A DNA stretch of 62,553 nt from a virus. Of the stretch, positions 8,352 through 16,877 are shown piece after piece. Location: positions 1 to 62,553 of the IMG/VR virus record IMGVR_UViG_3300029893_000475; one strand, given 5' to 3'. Position 1 is the first letter of the stretch; every line of letters begins with the position of its first letter. The notes below the pieces were generated by a model. That model was not told the origin of the DNA. It was given only the letters and a program-made list of their open reading frames with translations, and ran no database searches. The translations under genes and the position numbers were made by a program.

Positions 8352-8609
8352 TTATCCTCCGACTAGGGCATTAGTTAATATTACATACTCAGACGTAATC
8401 AATTTTTCTACAGTTAATGTAGAAGGATTTTGCATTACACCATCAATATATAACCATTTTTTATTGTTATTTGTTTCTTCTTTAATTCTTTCCAGAGCAA
8501 GAGTAGGTATTTCTTCCCATTCATCATGTCCTCTGGAACTAACTATTCTAACTTTAATCTTTTTTTCTATTGTCGAATTAAAGGTATTTAAATCAGTTTT
8601 AATTTCCAT
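8352..8609 (-). CDS. Ubiquitin-like (beta-grasp) protein with C-terminal Gly-Gly
   Basis: An 85-residue protein whose chain ends exactly at Gly-Gly (ILTNALVGG, then stop). Predicted order is a beta hairpin (KIKVRIVSS...DEWEEI, residues about 17-34), a helix (LALERIKEETNNN), then strands WLYIDGV, a Leu-Thr-x-Glu-x-Leu turn and EYVILTN leading into the tail. This is the compact beta-grasp layout of prokaryotic ubiquitin-like proteins. The tail needs no trimming. Ribosome site AGAGGAAATAAT is good. Immediate neighbours are a JAMM protease and an E1-like enzyme, the known partners of such proteins. Whether it is conjugated to proteins or carries sulfur is not decided by sequence. Fold assignment is by pattern, not by alignment. 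Confidence 0.78.
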   Translation of the reverse strand: MEIKTDLNTFNSTIEKKIKVRIVSSRGHDEWEEIPTLALERIKEETNNNKKWLYIDGVMQNPSTLTVEKLITSEYVILTNALVGG

Positions 8610-8625
8610 ATTATTTCCTCTTTGA

Positions 8626-10725
8626 TTAATTTAATGTGTGAACTTCTTTTGCTATAGCACTATCGTTTGTTAGTGCATATAAGCGATTGATCAATTTATC
8701 TGCACCTACTTGTGAAGTAGATTTATCTACTATACATATATATCTGCCGCTGGGATAGTCGTAAACTTTGCAATCCTTATTATCAATGGCGTAAGTTCTT
8801 AATTTACCTTGTATTATATAACCTTCTTTTATAGTAATTTCGTTCTTCATTACTATATCTATTTTTTTAGTAAGATTTAATGTCTTTTCGGTTTCTTCTA
8901 GAAGTTTTTTACTTCTTTCAACGCTTTGTTCATAAGAACTTTTAGCTTCATCTAAGATATATTTTATATCGTCTTTAGTTACATTTTCAACAATACCTTT
9001 ACCTAGCAAAGCATCAATTACAGCACCTAAACTTCTATTTTTACTTAAATTTATAAACTTATTGGTATCATGAATTTTAATTAATTTATTACCCAAATGT
9101 ATATACATCAAATTCTTAATTCTTTCAAGTGGGAAATTTAGGTATAATACTTCTCCTTTTAATCCATCAACCATGAAGTTTACTCCATTTTGTAAATATC
9201 TATGAAATTTTAGCGAACAGCTACTTACATTAGAAAGAAAACTATCAAAATCTTCTTGATTGGTATAACAAACTGCTCTTCTTAAACAATCCTCTACTTC
9301 TTCCTTGTTAATCCTATAATCATTTAAATAAATTTTAGTACTACTAATTCCTAATGAATTAGTAGTCTCTTTTATTTTTATGGTATATAATACTTCACCT
9401 ATTTTACCAGAAGTTTCTTTGTTAGAAACATTTGCGATAAAAGCATCAAATATTATATCCCAATTCAATTTATCAAGTGCATAAGCATTACTAAGTTTTT
9501 TCATAAATATATATGCCCATGAAGGTGAATCATAGATTTCTAACACTTGATTAGCATACGTGATTGAATTTTTTGTTATAGTCACACCATTTATATTTAA
9601 AGTTTTATTATTATTTAAACTTTCTATTTTGGTTTTTAATTTTTTTACCAATTCTTCTTCTTCTTTTTCCTCAGTATGCTTTTTTTGTAAATGTTCTGCG
9701 TATTGTTTAGTGATAAATTTTATATCAGTTGATGTTAGCATTCTTTCTACTTCATGGTTAGTACTATTATATAACCAATCTATAATTTCTAAAGCAGGAA
9801 AGTCTTCTATATCATCCGAAAAAATAAAATCGGCAGCATTCTTCTTTGTGTAAGTACTTAATGCAAGAAGTTTTCTACCAGCATCAATATAATTATATAA
9901 AGGATCTTTATAAGAAAACATAAAAAGTCTTTTTATGGTAGATAATTTATGTTGATATTCTATACAATGTATTAAAGCAAATCTATAATTGTCATATTCA
10001 TACACTGCCTCAACTATGCCTGCCAAGATTGAATGAGTTACAAAATAGTGTTGATTATTTTTCTTAAGATTTAACTTATCAGTTATATCATAATTACTAA
10101 CTTTAGCTTCTGGTACTAACCAATTCATTGCTTCCTTAATAGCATTTCCTTCTTCAACTGTATATTCACTAATTAGTCCAACTTTTTTTTCTTTTAAAGT
10201 TTTAAACGTGCTTTTTATTGATGTTGCTTCTAATACAGGGTCTAGATTATCTAATATTGCACCATTCAATTTAGGTACTGCATAAATCTGTAATAATTTA
10301 AGTTTTTCTACATTCTTTAAAAATTGATCAAAATCTTTTATATCAAAGTGTCTAACTCTTAATATTGTATCCAAACTATAGTGACTAAAAATTTGAAGCC
10401 CTAGTTCAAAATAGGCCTCTAATTTAGAATTTTCTTTATTAGTATTATCTTCATATTTTTCATCTGTATTTATATATATTTCTAATAAATTTTCTGAATT
10501 TTTATAGGATGTGTTGAAATATGCACTATATGTGATAGTTAGCATACCCTTTTTAATAACATAGTTTACTTCATTAAAGTTTCTCAATATTTTAATACTT
10601 TCTAACTTTGCAAGCTGTTGTTTCACCTCCTTTAAAGCTGCCATATTTTTTTGTAAGTCCTGTTTACTAATGTCTAATTTATAGAAATCTACAAATATTT
10701 CTAATGATTCTGGAGTTACTTTCAT
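8626..10725 (-). CDS. Large unknown protein upstream of the Ubl gene
   Basis: A 699-residue protein with a clear ribosome site (AAGGAATTGT) and no family I recognise. It is rich in Lys, Asn, Ile and Leu, mixes alpha and beta segments, and has a strongly charged coiled-coil stretch near residues 345-375 (EEKEEEELVKKLKTKIE). A second coiled coil lies around 588-621 and is followed by a small beta-rich tail. No signal peptide or membrane helix was seen. It precedes the Ubl gene by 16 bases in the same unit, so it could be an Ubl target, an E3-like scaffold or simply a replication protein. No ATPase, nuclease or RING motif was found by eye. Confidence 0.7.
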   Translation of the reverse strand: MKVTPESLEIFVDFYKLDISKQDLQKNMAALKEVKQQLAKLESIKILRNFNEVNYVIKKGMLTITYSAYFNTSYKNSENLLEIYINTDEKYEDNTNKENSKLEAYFELGLQIFSHYSLDTILRVRHFDIKDFDQFLKNVEKLKLLQIYAVPKLNGAILDNLDPVLEATSIKSTFKTLKEKKVGLISEYTVEEGNAIKEAMNWLVPEAKVSNYDITDKLNLKKNNQHYFVTHSILAGIVEAVYEYDNYRFALIHCIEYQHKLSTIKRLFMFSYKDPLYNYIDAGRKLLALSTYTKKNAADFIFSDDIEDFPALEIIDWLYNSTNHEVERMLTSTDIKFITKQYAEHLQKKHTEEKEEEELVKKLKTKIESLNNNKTLNINGVTITKNSITYANQVLEIYDSPSWAYIFMKKLSNAYALDKLNWDIIFDAFIANVSNKETSGKIGEVLYTIKIKETTNSLGISSTKIYLNDYRINKEEVEDCLRRAVCYTNQEDFDSFLSNVSSCSLKFHRYLQNGVNFMVDGLKGEVLYLNFPLERIKNLMYIHLGNKLIKIHDTNKFINLSKNRSLGAVIDALLGKGIVENVTKDDIKYILDEAKSSYEQSVERSKKLLEETEKTLNLTKKIDIVMKNEITIKEGYIIQGKLRTYAIDNKDCKVYDYPSGRYICIVDKSTSQVGADKLINRLYALTNDSAIAKEVHTLN

Positions 10726-10737
10726 TTTTACAATTCC

Positions 10738-11166
10738 TTATTCAAATAGTTTTACTTTTATTGGTTTTATTTGTTCTTTGTCAATTTGTGGTTTTAGGTC
10801 TTCTTCAGTAATAGTACAAGTACTTAGTACAAGATAATTATTTCTATCTGGGTAAACAGCTACTTTTTTACCTATGAAATCGTTTAATTTATCCACCTTA
10901 TAGTATTTCATAAAATGAGCTAACGCAGACATAGGTGATATCCCATCTTTTCCTACTGAATACCAAAGACCTTTTATTTCTTTATTTCCTTCATAATTTT
11001 CAATCCAACAGTCAGATATAGTAAATGTTTTACCATTTTCATCTTCAACAGTAAATTCTACTTTTTCTGAAACTTTATCAGGCATACTTACACTTTTTAG
11101 TCTTATATCTTTAATAGTAACATCTCTATCTAGACTTCCAATTGATTTATTTAAAAAATCTTCCAT
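10738..11166 (-). CDS. Unknown 142-residue acidic beta-rich protein
   Basis: A small protein with alternating strands (VEFTVEDENGKTFTISDCW; KKVAVYPDRNNYLVLST) that suggest a beta barrel. Residues 1-20 are helical and the last 20 are Lys/Ile-rich. It could be an OB-fold nucleic-acid binder, but no signature was identified. It starts 49 bases after the ribonucleotide reductase stop without an obvious ribosome site and is followed after 12 bases by the 699-residue protein gene. The close spacing suggests those two act together. Confidence 0.6.
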   Translation of the reverse strand: MEDFLNKSIGSLDRDVTIKDIRLKSVSMPDKVSEKVEFTVEDENGKTFTISDCWIENYEGNKEIKGLWYSVGKDGISPMSALAHFMKYYKVDKLNDFIGKKVAVYPDRNNYLVLSTCTITEEDLKPQIDKEQIKPIKVKLFE

Positions 11167-11215
11167 ATTTTTTGTTATGATTAATAGTTTAATTTATGTT
11201 TCGCAATGGTGTTTT

Positions 11216-13768
11216 TTAACACATACTCCAACCACAGTTTGTACAAATTTTACATCCATCCTGGTACTCTAATTTATTAGATTTACAAGATGGACACTTT
11301 ACATTTATCTTTACACCGTTTTTTATATAGCGAGACAGCAATTTTTTTAAGTGAAAAACAAAACTAGATGTTTGATGTGAATATTTATCTAAAACCTCTA
11401 CTATATCTTCAATTTTTATATTGTGTCGTAAAGCCATACCAATTATTCTTGCTATTCTTGTCGTATTTTTCTGGTTTTCATATTTTTTTATTTGTTGTTC
11501 AACTAGATCTTGGGAAATACCTTTTTCTACTAAAAGTTTTTCCATAGAATGTATTAATTCTTCTGTTATTTCATTACTTTCATTATTGTTTGTACTGACA
11601 AATAGAGCATAAGGTTTAGTCAAATTACTATCTACAAATGCAATATTGACATACCATTTTTTCTTATTTCCGTCTTTAATTTTAAAACCTTTAGCAAAAT
11701 ATACATCAGGGATTTTTGTAACATGATGAATTACTTTATCACCGGCTTCTGCGAACTGTTTTTCTAATTCATTTTGATACTCTTTTTCTTTCATAGTATC
11801 TAATACAGCGGTCATAGTACCTTCTCTATAGGTAGTAATTCCTTTAATATTATTTTCCCATGCTAATGAATATAGAGCTTTAAATCCATCATAAGAATAA
11901 TCTTTTGGAAAATTAACGGTCTTAGAATTATTCATATCTGTATAATGAGCAACAATTTTTAAAACATTTATATGGTCTTGTACTGTTAAATCTTGTGTAG
12001 TAGCAAGTTTACCTTGATGTTTTAGTTCTTTAATATTTACATTAGTATTCTTTAAAAAGGTCCAACCATAGTCTTCCACCATAGTGGCCTTTACAAGACC
12101 ACGATTTCTATCAACTTCGTAATCAACATTTTCAAAAGTCCCTTTTAAAATTTGTTCATCTCCCCTTGTTGAAAATTTCATATGTTCTGTTTCAAACCAT
12201 TCACCTTTTAATGGGTTAGGCCATTTAAATCCTTTTTTAATGAGAGCTCTTTTTTCAGCATCATTTACAATAGACCATCTTACATATTCCAATAAAAATA
12301 CAGGTTCTATACCACCACTAACAATTCCTGCATATATACCAGTATTACCTGTAGGGGCATTCATTGACCTATGTGAGTTTCGCATATGACCTATATTTTT
12401 TATGGTTTTTTTAACTTCTTCTGAAATTCTTAAATTTTTCCACCAAAATGTACTAAAATATTTATTTTTATCAAATAACTTGAAACTGCCCTTTTCTTTC
12501 CCTAGTTCTGCTGAAGCTAATAATTCAGTTTCAGCCTTTGATTTATAAATTTTTTCTATTAAATCTAAAGATTCTTCCGACCCATATCTTATACCAAACA
12601 TTAATAACATTGAACCTAATCCCATGTTTCCTAAACCTATGCGTCTCTTTTCTTGTGTAGAATCGGAATATTCTTTTAATGGGGTTCTAGAAATATCATT
12701 TATATTATCTAAAAATCTAATAGCTATTTTTACAACTTTTTTATATTCTTCAAAATCAAAATACAAGGAACCATCATTATTTTGTTTTACAAATTTTGGC
12801 AAATTAATTGATCCTAAATTGCATACACCGGTTGACATACCAATTTCACCACAGGGATTAGTAGCAAATATTTTTTCACAATATGATAATGGATTTAACT
12901 TATTAAAAAGATCCAAAAATATTACACCTGGTTCATTTCTGGTATATGTAGCATACAGAATTTTGTCCCATAATTTCCTAGCTTTAATTTTATCATAAAC
13001 TGTGTACGTATAACCTTTATTTATCCATTCTTCAATATCTCCATTCCATTCTTTATTATAATGGGGGCTTTCTGTATCCGGAAAAATAAGTTCCCAGTAA
13101 TCGTCATTTTTTACAGCTTCCATAAATCCTTCTGTAATGCCAACAGAAATATTAAACTTAGTAAGTTTTCCTGGAGTTTGTTTTGCTGTTATAAAATCCT
13201 CTATTTCAGGATGCCAAACAGAGAGCACTCCCATCTGTGCTCCTTTTCTTATTTTAATTTTTTCGTCCTTTTTTAGGTTTCCTAATATTTTTTCTGAGCC
13301 AGAGGTAATCAGTTCAGAAGATTTATCCCACAGTTCCATAAATTTTATAACTCCGGGAGTCCTGCCTCCAATGCCTCTTACATAAGAACCTGCAGGTCTA
13401 ATCCAGCTAAAATTCATTCCATACCCTCCCTCAGATTTTAAGGTGTGGGCTTGAGCTTTTAACATATCGTATATACCTTCAATAGAGTCTGGATCTGTGT
13501 AATTTATATCTTTTGGATGATGAACATAACAATTAAATAAGGTTGTGGACTTTCTAGAGTCCACACCTAGGTTAGCCATTATTCTACCGCCGGGAATAAA
13601 TTTAAAATCTTCTAATATATAATAAAAGTCATTATATATTTTTTTTCTGTTTTCTGAATTTTCAATTTTTGATGTTTCTCTTGCTAAACGTTTCCAAGTA
13701 TCAGTTATATTTTCATCAAGTGGTGCTTTATAGTTTTCTAACCAAATTTCTTCAGAAAATTTATTCAT
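11216..13768 (-). CDS. nrdJ: Class II (adenosylcobalamin-type) ribonucleotide reductase
   Basis: An 850-residue reductase that makes deoxyribonucleotides from ribonucleotides. Landmarks are redox Cys80 (LFNCYV), the substrate loop GGYGMNFSWIRPAG (114-127), the active-site NPCGE with Cys306/Glu308, CNLGSIN (316-322), and the glycyl-rich phosphate site GNTGIYAGIVSGG. The C-terminus carries a Cys-rich zinc-ribbon-like tail (CPSC...GCKICTNCGWSMC), typical of NrdJ forms, whose Cys residues pass electrons to the active site. No class I small subunit or class III activase gene lies nearby, supporting the B12-dependent class. That would make the phage rely on host cobalamin. Strong ribosome site TGGAGGTTTAAT. 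It lies next to dUTPase. Confidence 0.88.
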   Translation of the reverse strand: MNKFSEEIWLENYKAPLDENITDTWKRLARETSKIENSENRKKIYNDFYYILEDFKFIPGGRIMANLGVDSRKSTTLFNCYVHHPKDINYTDPDSIEGIYDMLKAQAHTLKSEGGYGMNFSWIRPAGSYVRGIGGRTPGVIKFMELWDKSSELITSGSEKILGNLKKDEKIKIRKGAQMGVLSVWHPEIEDFITAKQTPGKLTKFNISVGITEGFMEAVKNDDYWELIFPDTESPHYNKEWNGDIEEWINKGYTYTVYDKIKARKLWDKILYATYTRNEPGVIFLDLFNKLNPLSYCEKIFATNPCGEIGMSTGVCNLGSINLPKFVKQNNDGSLYFDFEEYKKVVKIAIRFLDNINDISRTPLKEYSDSTQEKRRIGLGNMGLGSMLLMFGIRYGSEESLDLIEKIYKSKAETELLASAELGKEKGSFKLFDKNKYFSTFWWKNLRISEEVKKTIKNIGHMRNSHRSMNAPTGNTGIYAGIVSGGIEPVFLLEYVRWSIVNDAEKRALIKKGFKWPNPLKGEWFETEHMKFSTRGDEQILKGTFENVDYEVDRNRGLVKATMVEDYGWTFLKNTNVNIKELKHQGKLATTQDLTVQDHINVLKIVAHYTDMNNSKTVNFPKDYSYDGFKALYSLAWENNIKGITTYREGTMTAVLDTMKEKEYQNELEKQFAEAGDKVIHHVTKIPDVYFAKGFKIKDGNKKKWYVNIAFVDSNLTKPYALFVSTNNNESNEITEELIHSMEKLLVEKGISQDLVEQQIKKYENQKNTTRIARIIGMALRHNIKIEDIVEVLDKYSHQTSSFVFHLKKLLSRYIKNGVKINVKCPSCKSNKLEYQDGCKICTNCGWSMC

Positions 13769-13780
13769 ATTAAACCTCCA

Positions 13781-14221
13781 TTATTTATCAGATGAACCAA
13801 AACCTTTGTCTCCTCGATCAGTTTCATCAAGTTGTTCTACAAACTCTATATTTATTTTAGGAAGGACATTTATTACTAATTGTGCAATTTTTTCGCCCGC
13901 CGTTATTGCTACAGGATAATCTCCGGCATTTTGAAATACTACTTTTAATTCACCTCTATATTCAGAATCTATTACGCCAGCTTTTAAAATTAATGTATTT
14001 TTTAATGAATAGCCGCTTCTTTCTTGAATCATTCCATAATAACCCGTTGGTATAGCAACTGAAAATCCAGTAGGGACTGTATCTCTACCCCCAGCAGGAA
14101 TTTTTACAGTTTTAGAAGCATATAAATCTATACCCGCGTCACTTTCCCTTTCTTTTGAAGGAAGGGTAGCGTTATTATCAAGTTTTTTAAATTTTATCAA
14201 TAATTTTTTCTTTTCCATCAT
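13781..14221 (-). CDS. dut: dUTP diphosphatase (trimeric dUTPase)
   Basis: A 146-residue trimeric dUTPase that hydrolyses dUTP to dUMP and pyrophosphate, keeping uracil out of phage DNA and feeding dTMP synthesis. All five motifs are in order: DAGIDLYAS, the ERSGYSLKN substrate segment, GVIDSEYRGEL with the catalytic Asp and uracil-binding Tyr, GEKIAQLVI, and the C-terminal arm RGDKGFGSS. The start (paired ATGs at 14221 and 14218) overlaps the preceding gene by about 35 bases in another frame, an unusually long overlap here. No good ribosome site precedes it, so coupling is likely. Confidence 0.93.
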   Translation of the reverse strand: MMEKKKLLIKFKKLDNNATLPSKERESDAGIDLYASKTVKIPAGGRDTVPTGFSVAIPTGYYGMIQERSGYSLKNTLILKAGVIDSEYRGELKVVFQNAGDYPVAITAGEKIAQLVINVLPKINIEFVEQLDETDRGDKGFGSSDK

Positions 14222-14471
14222 TTTGTTTTGGTTTAATTAAGTTTAGTTTAAAAACATATTTTATATCTGAAATAGGAAACAAAGCTATTTCATAGTCAAC
14301 TACATGTTCTATTTGTTTTAATAATTCTGGATCTTTTATACCTTGTATTTCGAGACCATCATTTTCGATATCAATACAGGTCACATAACCTATAACCCCA
14401 AGAACTTCTTTTGTAGTTACCCTAATTATATCTCCAGGTGTAATTCTGGTATTTAGGAATGTAGCATTCAT
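14187..14471 (-). CDS. Unknown 94-residue beta-rich protein
   Basis: A small protein with a probable SH3-like or beta-barrel N-terminal part: a TPGDIIRVTTKE start, then a GVIGYVTCIDIENDGLEIQG strand pair. The tail is Lys-rich and hydrophilic. Its ATG overlaps the RecU stop (ATGA), and its 3' end overlaps dUTPase by about 35 bases. No family was recognised. It may be an accessory to the recombination/nucleotide cluster. The start pattern resembles small phage proteins that handle rRNA- or tRNA-like folds, but there is nothing firm. Confidence 0.6.
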   Translation of the reverse strand: MNATFLNTRITPGDIIRVTTKEVLGVIGYVTCIDIENDGLEIQGIKDPELLKQIEHVVDYEIALFPISDIKYVFKLNLIKPKQNDGKEKIIDKI

Positions 14472-14944
14472 GTTAATTCTTTCTCCATTTCAATAACCTT
14501 ATTTAAATAATTTTCGACTTCAATTAACCACTCTAGTTTAAAGTCTTGTATTGGGATAGATTTTCTATCATTACCAATTTTATATTTTTTTATAAGACTT
14601 ATAGGAGTAATAAATACCTTATCAGGATACAACGCCTTAAAATGTATCATAAAAAATGCAATACCACCTAATTTTTGTTGAAATTCCAAATAAGCCAGTT
14701 GATGATCTTCTATGTTTGCTAGGGGAAAGCTAGTTTTACTTAAAGTTTCTTTAGCATCAAAAGCTATTGATTTACCTCCTTTAACTGTTCCTGTATAATC
14801 TACTGTAGATTTTTTTGCAATTAATCCTTTATTAGTCAGTATTACAGGAGTTTCTACTTTTAGAATAAGAGCCATTTCATCTTTTCTGTATTTAATGTTT
14901 TGATGATTTGCTCTCTTCTCTAATTCATTCCCTTTTGATGGCAT
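14468..14944 (-). CDS. RecU-family Holliday junction resolvase
   Basis: A 158-residue resolvase of the RecU type, which cuts four-way DNA junctions during recombination and genome resolution. Conserved features are an N-terminal Gly-Asn-x-Leu-Glu helix, STVDYTG (residues 46-52, with acidic Asp49), FDAKET (62-67, with Asp63, Lys65 and Glu66), the FPLANIEDHQLAYL segment, and GGIAFFMIHF. Start chosen at ATG 14944, preceded by AGGAGAAAAAAA; the longer frame adds 23 residues from a TTG inside the glycosyltransferase gene. RecU is mainly found in Bacillota and their phages, a hint to the host. Confidence 0.88.
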   Translation of the reverse strand: MPSKGNELEKRANHQNIKYRKDEMALILKVETPVILTNKGLIAKKSTVDYTGTVKGGKSIAFDAKETLSKTSFPLANIEDHQLAYLEFQQKLGGIAFFMIHFKALYPDKVFITPISLIKKYKIGNDRKSIPIQDFKLEWLIEVENYLNKVIEMEKELT

Positions 14945-14954
14945 TTTTTTTCTC

Positions 14955-15611
14955 CTAAAGTTGGCTAGACCAATGAGTGATAGTTTTTTTAATACCCAAG
15001 TAATATTTTTCATCTTCTTGCAAATTATTTGGATCTAAATACCAAGTTGTGTGTCTAGCGATATATGGATAATCTGTACGTATAGCCCAACCCCACGCTC
15101 CTTTATGGGTTGGATGAAATAAAGCAAAGGTAGTATCAATCTGCGCTTTCCATAAACCTTCTGCAATTTTTGTTTTCCAGAATTGACTTTCCCAGTCTTG
15201 TACACTATGTTTGTGTGGAAAATGATCCGGAATGTCATCTATTTTTAAGCCGAAACCAACCTTTGTATAAGTAGGGTATTTATTCATAATTTCAAAAAAA
15301 TATTCCATAAAGTTTGGGGGGCATTCGTCTATCGGAACCACATCTGGATCTGTTAAAACATAATAAGATTTATTAAATCTATTTATATGTCCTGAACGCC
15401 ATAGAGCTTCATGTCCCAGATTTGTATTTAGATAAATTATTTCATATGGAAGAGTTTTATAAAACTCTATTAAAGGCTCATAAGTAGAATTATTGTCCAA
15501 AATAATCACTGGATTTTGAATACCCTTCTTTATGAAAAATTCTATTAATTGTTTTAAGCATGTTAACCTGTTAAAACTATTTATTATTATTGGTATTTCA
15601 TTTGGTGTCAT
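14955..15611 (-). CDS. Family 2-like glycosyltransferase
   Basis: A 218-residue GT-A type enzyme. The start IPIIINSFNRLTCLKQLIE is a nucleotide-sugar-binding beta-alpha unit; LDNNS (39-43) and TDPDVVP (88-93) provide acidic residues of the DxD metal site. The second half contains Trp-rich segments (GAWGWAIR) that could be acceptor contacts. Start chosen at ATG 15611, two codons inside a TTG start. It overlaps the preceding gene end by 14 bases. It is the last gene of the glycan island. Donor and acceptor cannot be named. Confidence 0.75.
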   Translation of the reverse strand: MTPNEIPIIINSFNRLTCLKQLIEFFIKKGIQNPVIILDNNSTYEPLIEFYKTLPYEIIYLNTNLGHEALWRSGHINRFNKSYYVLTDPDVVPIDECPPNFMEYFFEIMNKYPTYTKVGFGLKIDDIPDHFPHKHSVQDWESQFWKTKIAEGLWKAQIDTTFALFHPTHKGAWGWAIRTDYPYIARHTTWYLDPNNLQEDEKYYLGIKKTITHWSSQL

Positions 15612-16413
15612 TTTCAAAAAAAGATTTTAACCTTATTAATTGTATTTTTAGTGACGGTACCATAAATTTTTGTTCAGTACAGATCAGGCTTCTGTCACAT
15701 TTTTCTGTAGATTCGGTTTTATTTATTACTAAATTTAAATTATATACCTCGTCTATTAATTTTAGTAAATCATATTTATTTATCGGCAAACTTGCTAACT
15801 GTGTTAATCCATTATTTATAAGATTATTAGTTAGGAGAAATCGAATGTAATTAGCTAATTCCAAAGTAGTTACACCACTCCAAATATGGTTTTCCCAGCC
15901 ATTTACTGTTAAACCTTTTTGTGCTTTTGCCCATTCTAACAGTGAGTACTTGTTATTCAGTTCTTCCCCTATAATAGAAGTACGAATCACCATAGCATTA
16001 TTTAAACAGGCTTCACCTATAGCTTTCGATAAACCATAAATATCATCAGCATCTGGTAAGTCATCGATTTTATAATTACCTTTATTGCCTGTAAATACAC
16101 AATCTGTAGAAACGTGTATCATTTTAATATATGGAAAATATTTGTTTAAATAATTTCCAAGCTGTATGGGAAACCATGAATTTATTTTAAATATTTCTTC
16201 TGTTGTATAATTTTTAATTCTGGGTTTAATTACACCTATACTGTTGACTACTAATACTGTGCTATTTTTAATATATTGAGAAAGATCATTTATGTTATTA
16301 TGCAATACATTAAATTGTTTGGATGTTATAGGAGTTACATCTGCAATATTTTTTATATATTGTGTTAATGTGTATCCCAGCATTCCATTAGCACCTAAAA
16401 TTACAATATTCAT
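15598..16413 (-). CDS. dTDP-4-dehydrorhamnose reductase-like SDR (RmlD-like)
   Basis: A 271-residue extended short-chain dehydrogenase/reductase. It has the dinucleotide-binding loop GANGMLG (7-13), STDCVF (102-107) holding the catalytic Ser/Thr, and Tyr126-x3-Lys130 (YGLSK). The fold order and C-terminal substrate region match RmlD-type reductases, which reduce the 4-keto group of a dTDP-6-deoxysugar. The adjacent cupin epimerase/isomerase gene, overlapping by 4 bases, is the usual partner. Missing from the window are RmlA- and RmlB-type genes, so host-made dTDP-4-keto sugar may be used. The substrate is inferred. Confidence 0.82.
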   Translation of the reverse strand: MNIVILGANGMLGYTLTQYIKNIADVTPITSKQFNVLHNNINDLSQYIKNSTVLVVNSIGVIKPRIKNYTTEEIFKINSWFPIQLGNYLNKYFPYIKMIHVSTDCVFTGNKGNYKIDDLPDADDIYGLSKAIGEACLNNAMVIRTSIIGEELNNKYSLLEWAKAQKGLTVNGWENHIWSGVTTLELANYIRFLLTNNLINNGLTQLASLPINKYDLLKLIDEVYNLNLVINKTESTEKCDRSLICTEQKFMVPSLKIQLIRLKSFFENDTK

Positions 16414-16877
16414 CTTATAGCAACCTCAAAATTATTTGGGTACATATTTTTTTCCTCGCTTTCATTATAATTAATTCTTATATCATCTTTTTTACTTTCT
16501 TGTAAAGTTGCGGATGAGAAAATAACTAGTTTTGTATCTTTAGTTAATGTTTTAAAACCATTTGCATAGCCGCCTGGAATATAAAAAATTGAAGGTAATT
16601 CAGAAGATAAAGTAACTTTTACTCTTTCAGAACTTAATTTATAATTATTACCAAAAATTTCTAATTTACATGCTATAATAATTGCACAACCAGAAGTAAC
16701 TAAAAAATACTTTTCTTCATATAAATGACCATGCCAAGCACGTATAAAGTTTTCACTATGATTAGTGATAGTATAAAATCTCTTGATGTTAGAGAGATTT
16801 AATTCATTATTAAATCCAACAATTCCTCTATCATCAATATAAATTTGACCTGTATATAATTTAGGAAATTTTTCCAT
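16410..16877 (-). CDS. Cupin dTDP-sugar isomerase/epimerase (RmlC/WxcM-like)
   Basis: A cupin-fold protein of about 155 residues with the core FIRAWHGHLYEEKYFLVTSG, in which His-x-His and Glu residues match dTDP-4-keto-6-deoxyhexose 3,5-epimerases or 3,4-ketoisomerases. The opening IYIDDRGIVGF resembles the 'DxRG' strand of that superfamily. Start chosen at ATG 16877; earlier candidates at 16904 (ATG) and 16925 (TTG) lie deeper in the neighbouring SDR gene. It pairs with the RmlD-like reductase downstream and should supply a modified deoxysugar to the island's glycosyltransferases. Epimerase versus ketoisomerase activity is not resolved. Confidence 0.75.
   Translation of the reverse strand: MEKFPKLYTGQIYIDDRGIVGFNNELNLSNIKRFYTITNHSENFIRAWHGHLYEEKYFLVTSGCAIIIACKLEIFGNNYKLSSERVKVTLSSELPSIFYIPGGYANGFKTLTKDTKLVIFSSATLQESKKDDIRINYNESEEKNMYPNNFEVAIR

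Noticed and set aside
14945-15013. Longer RecU protein from TTG 15013
   Set aside because: It overlaps the glycosyltransferase gene; ATG 14944 with AGGAGA upstream fits family length.
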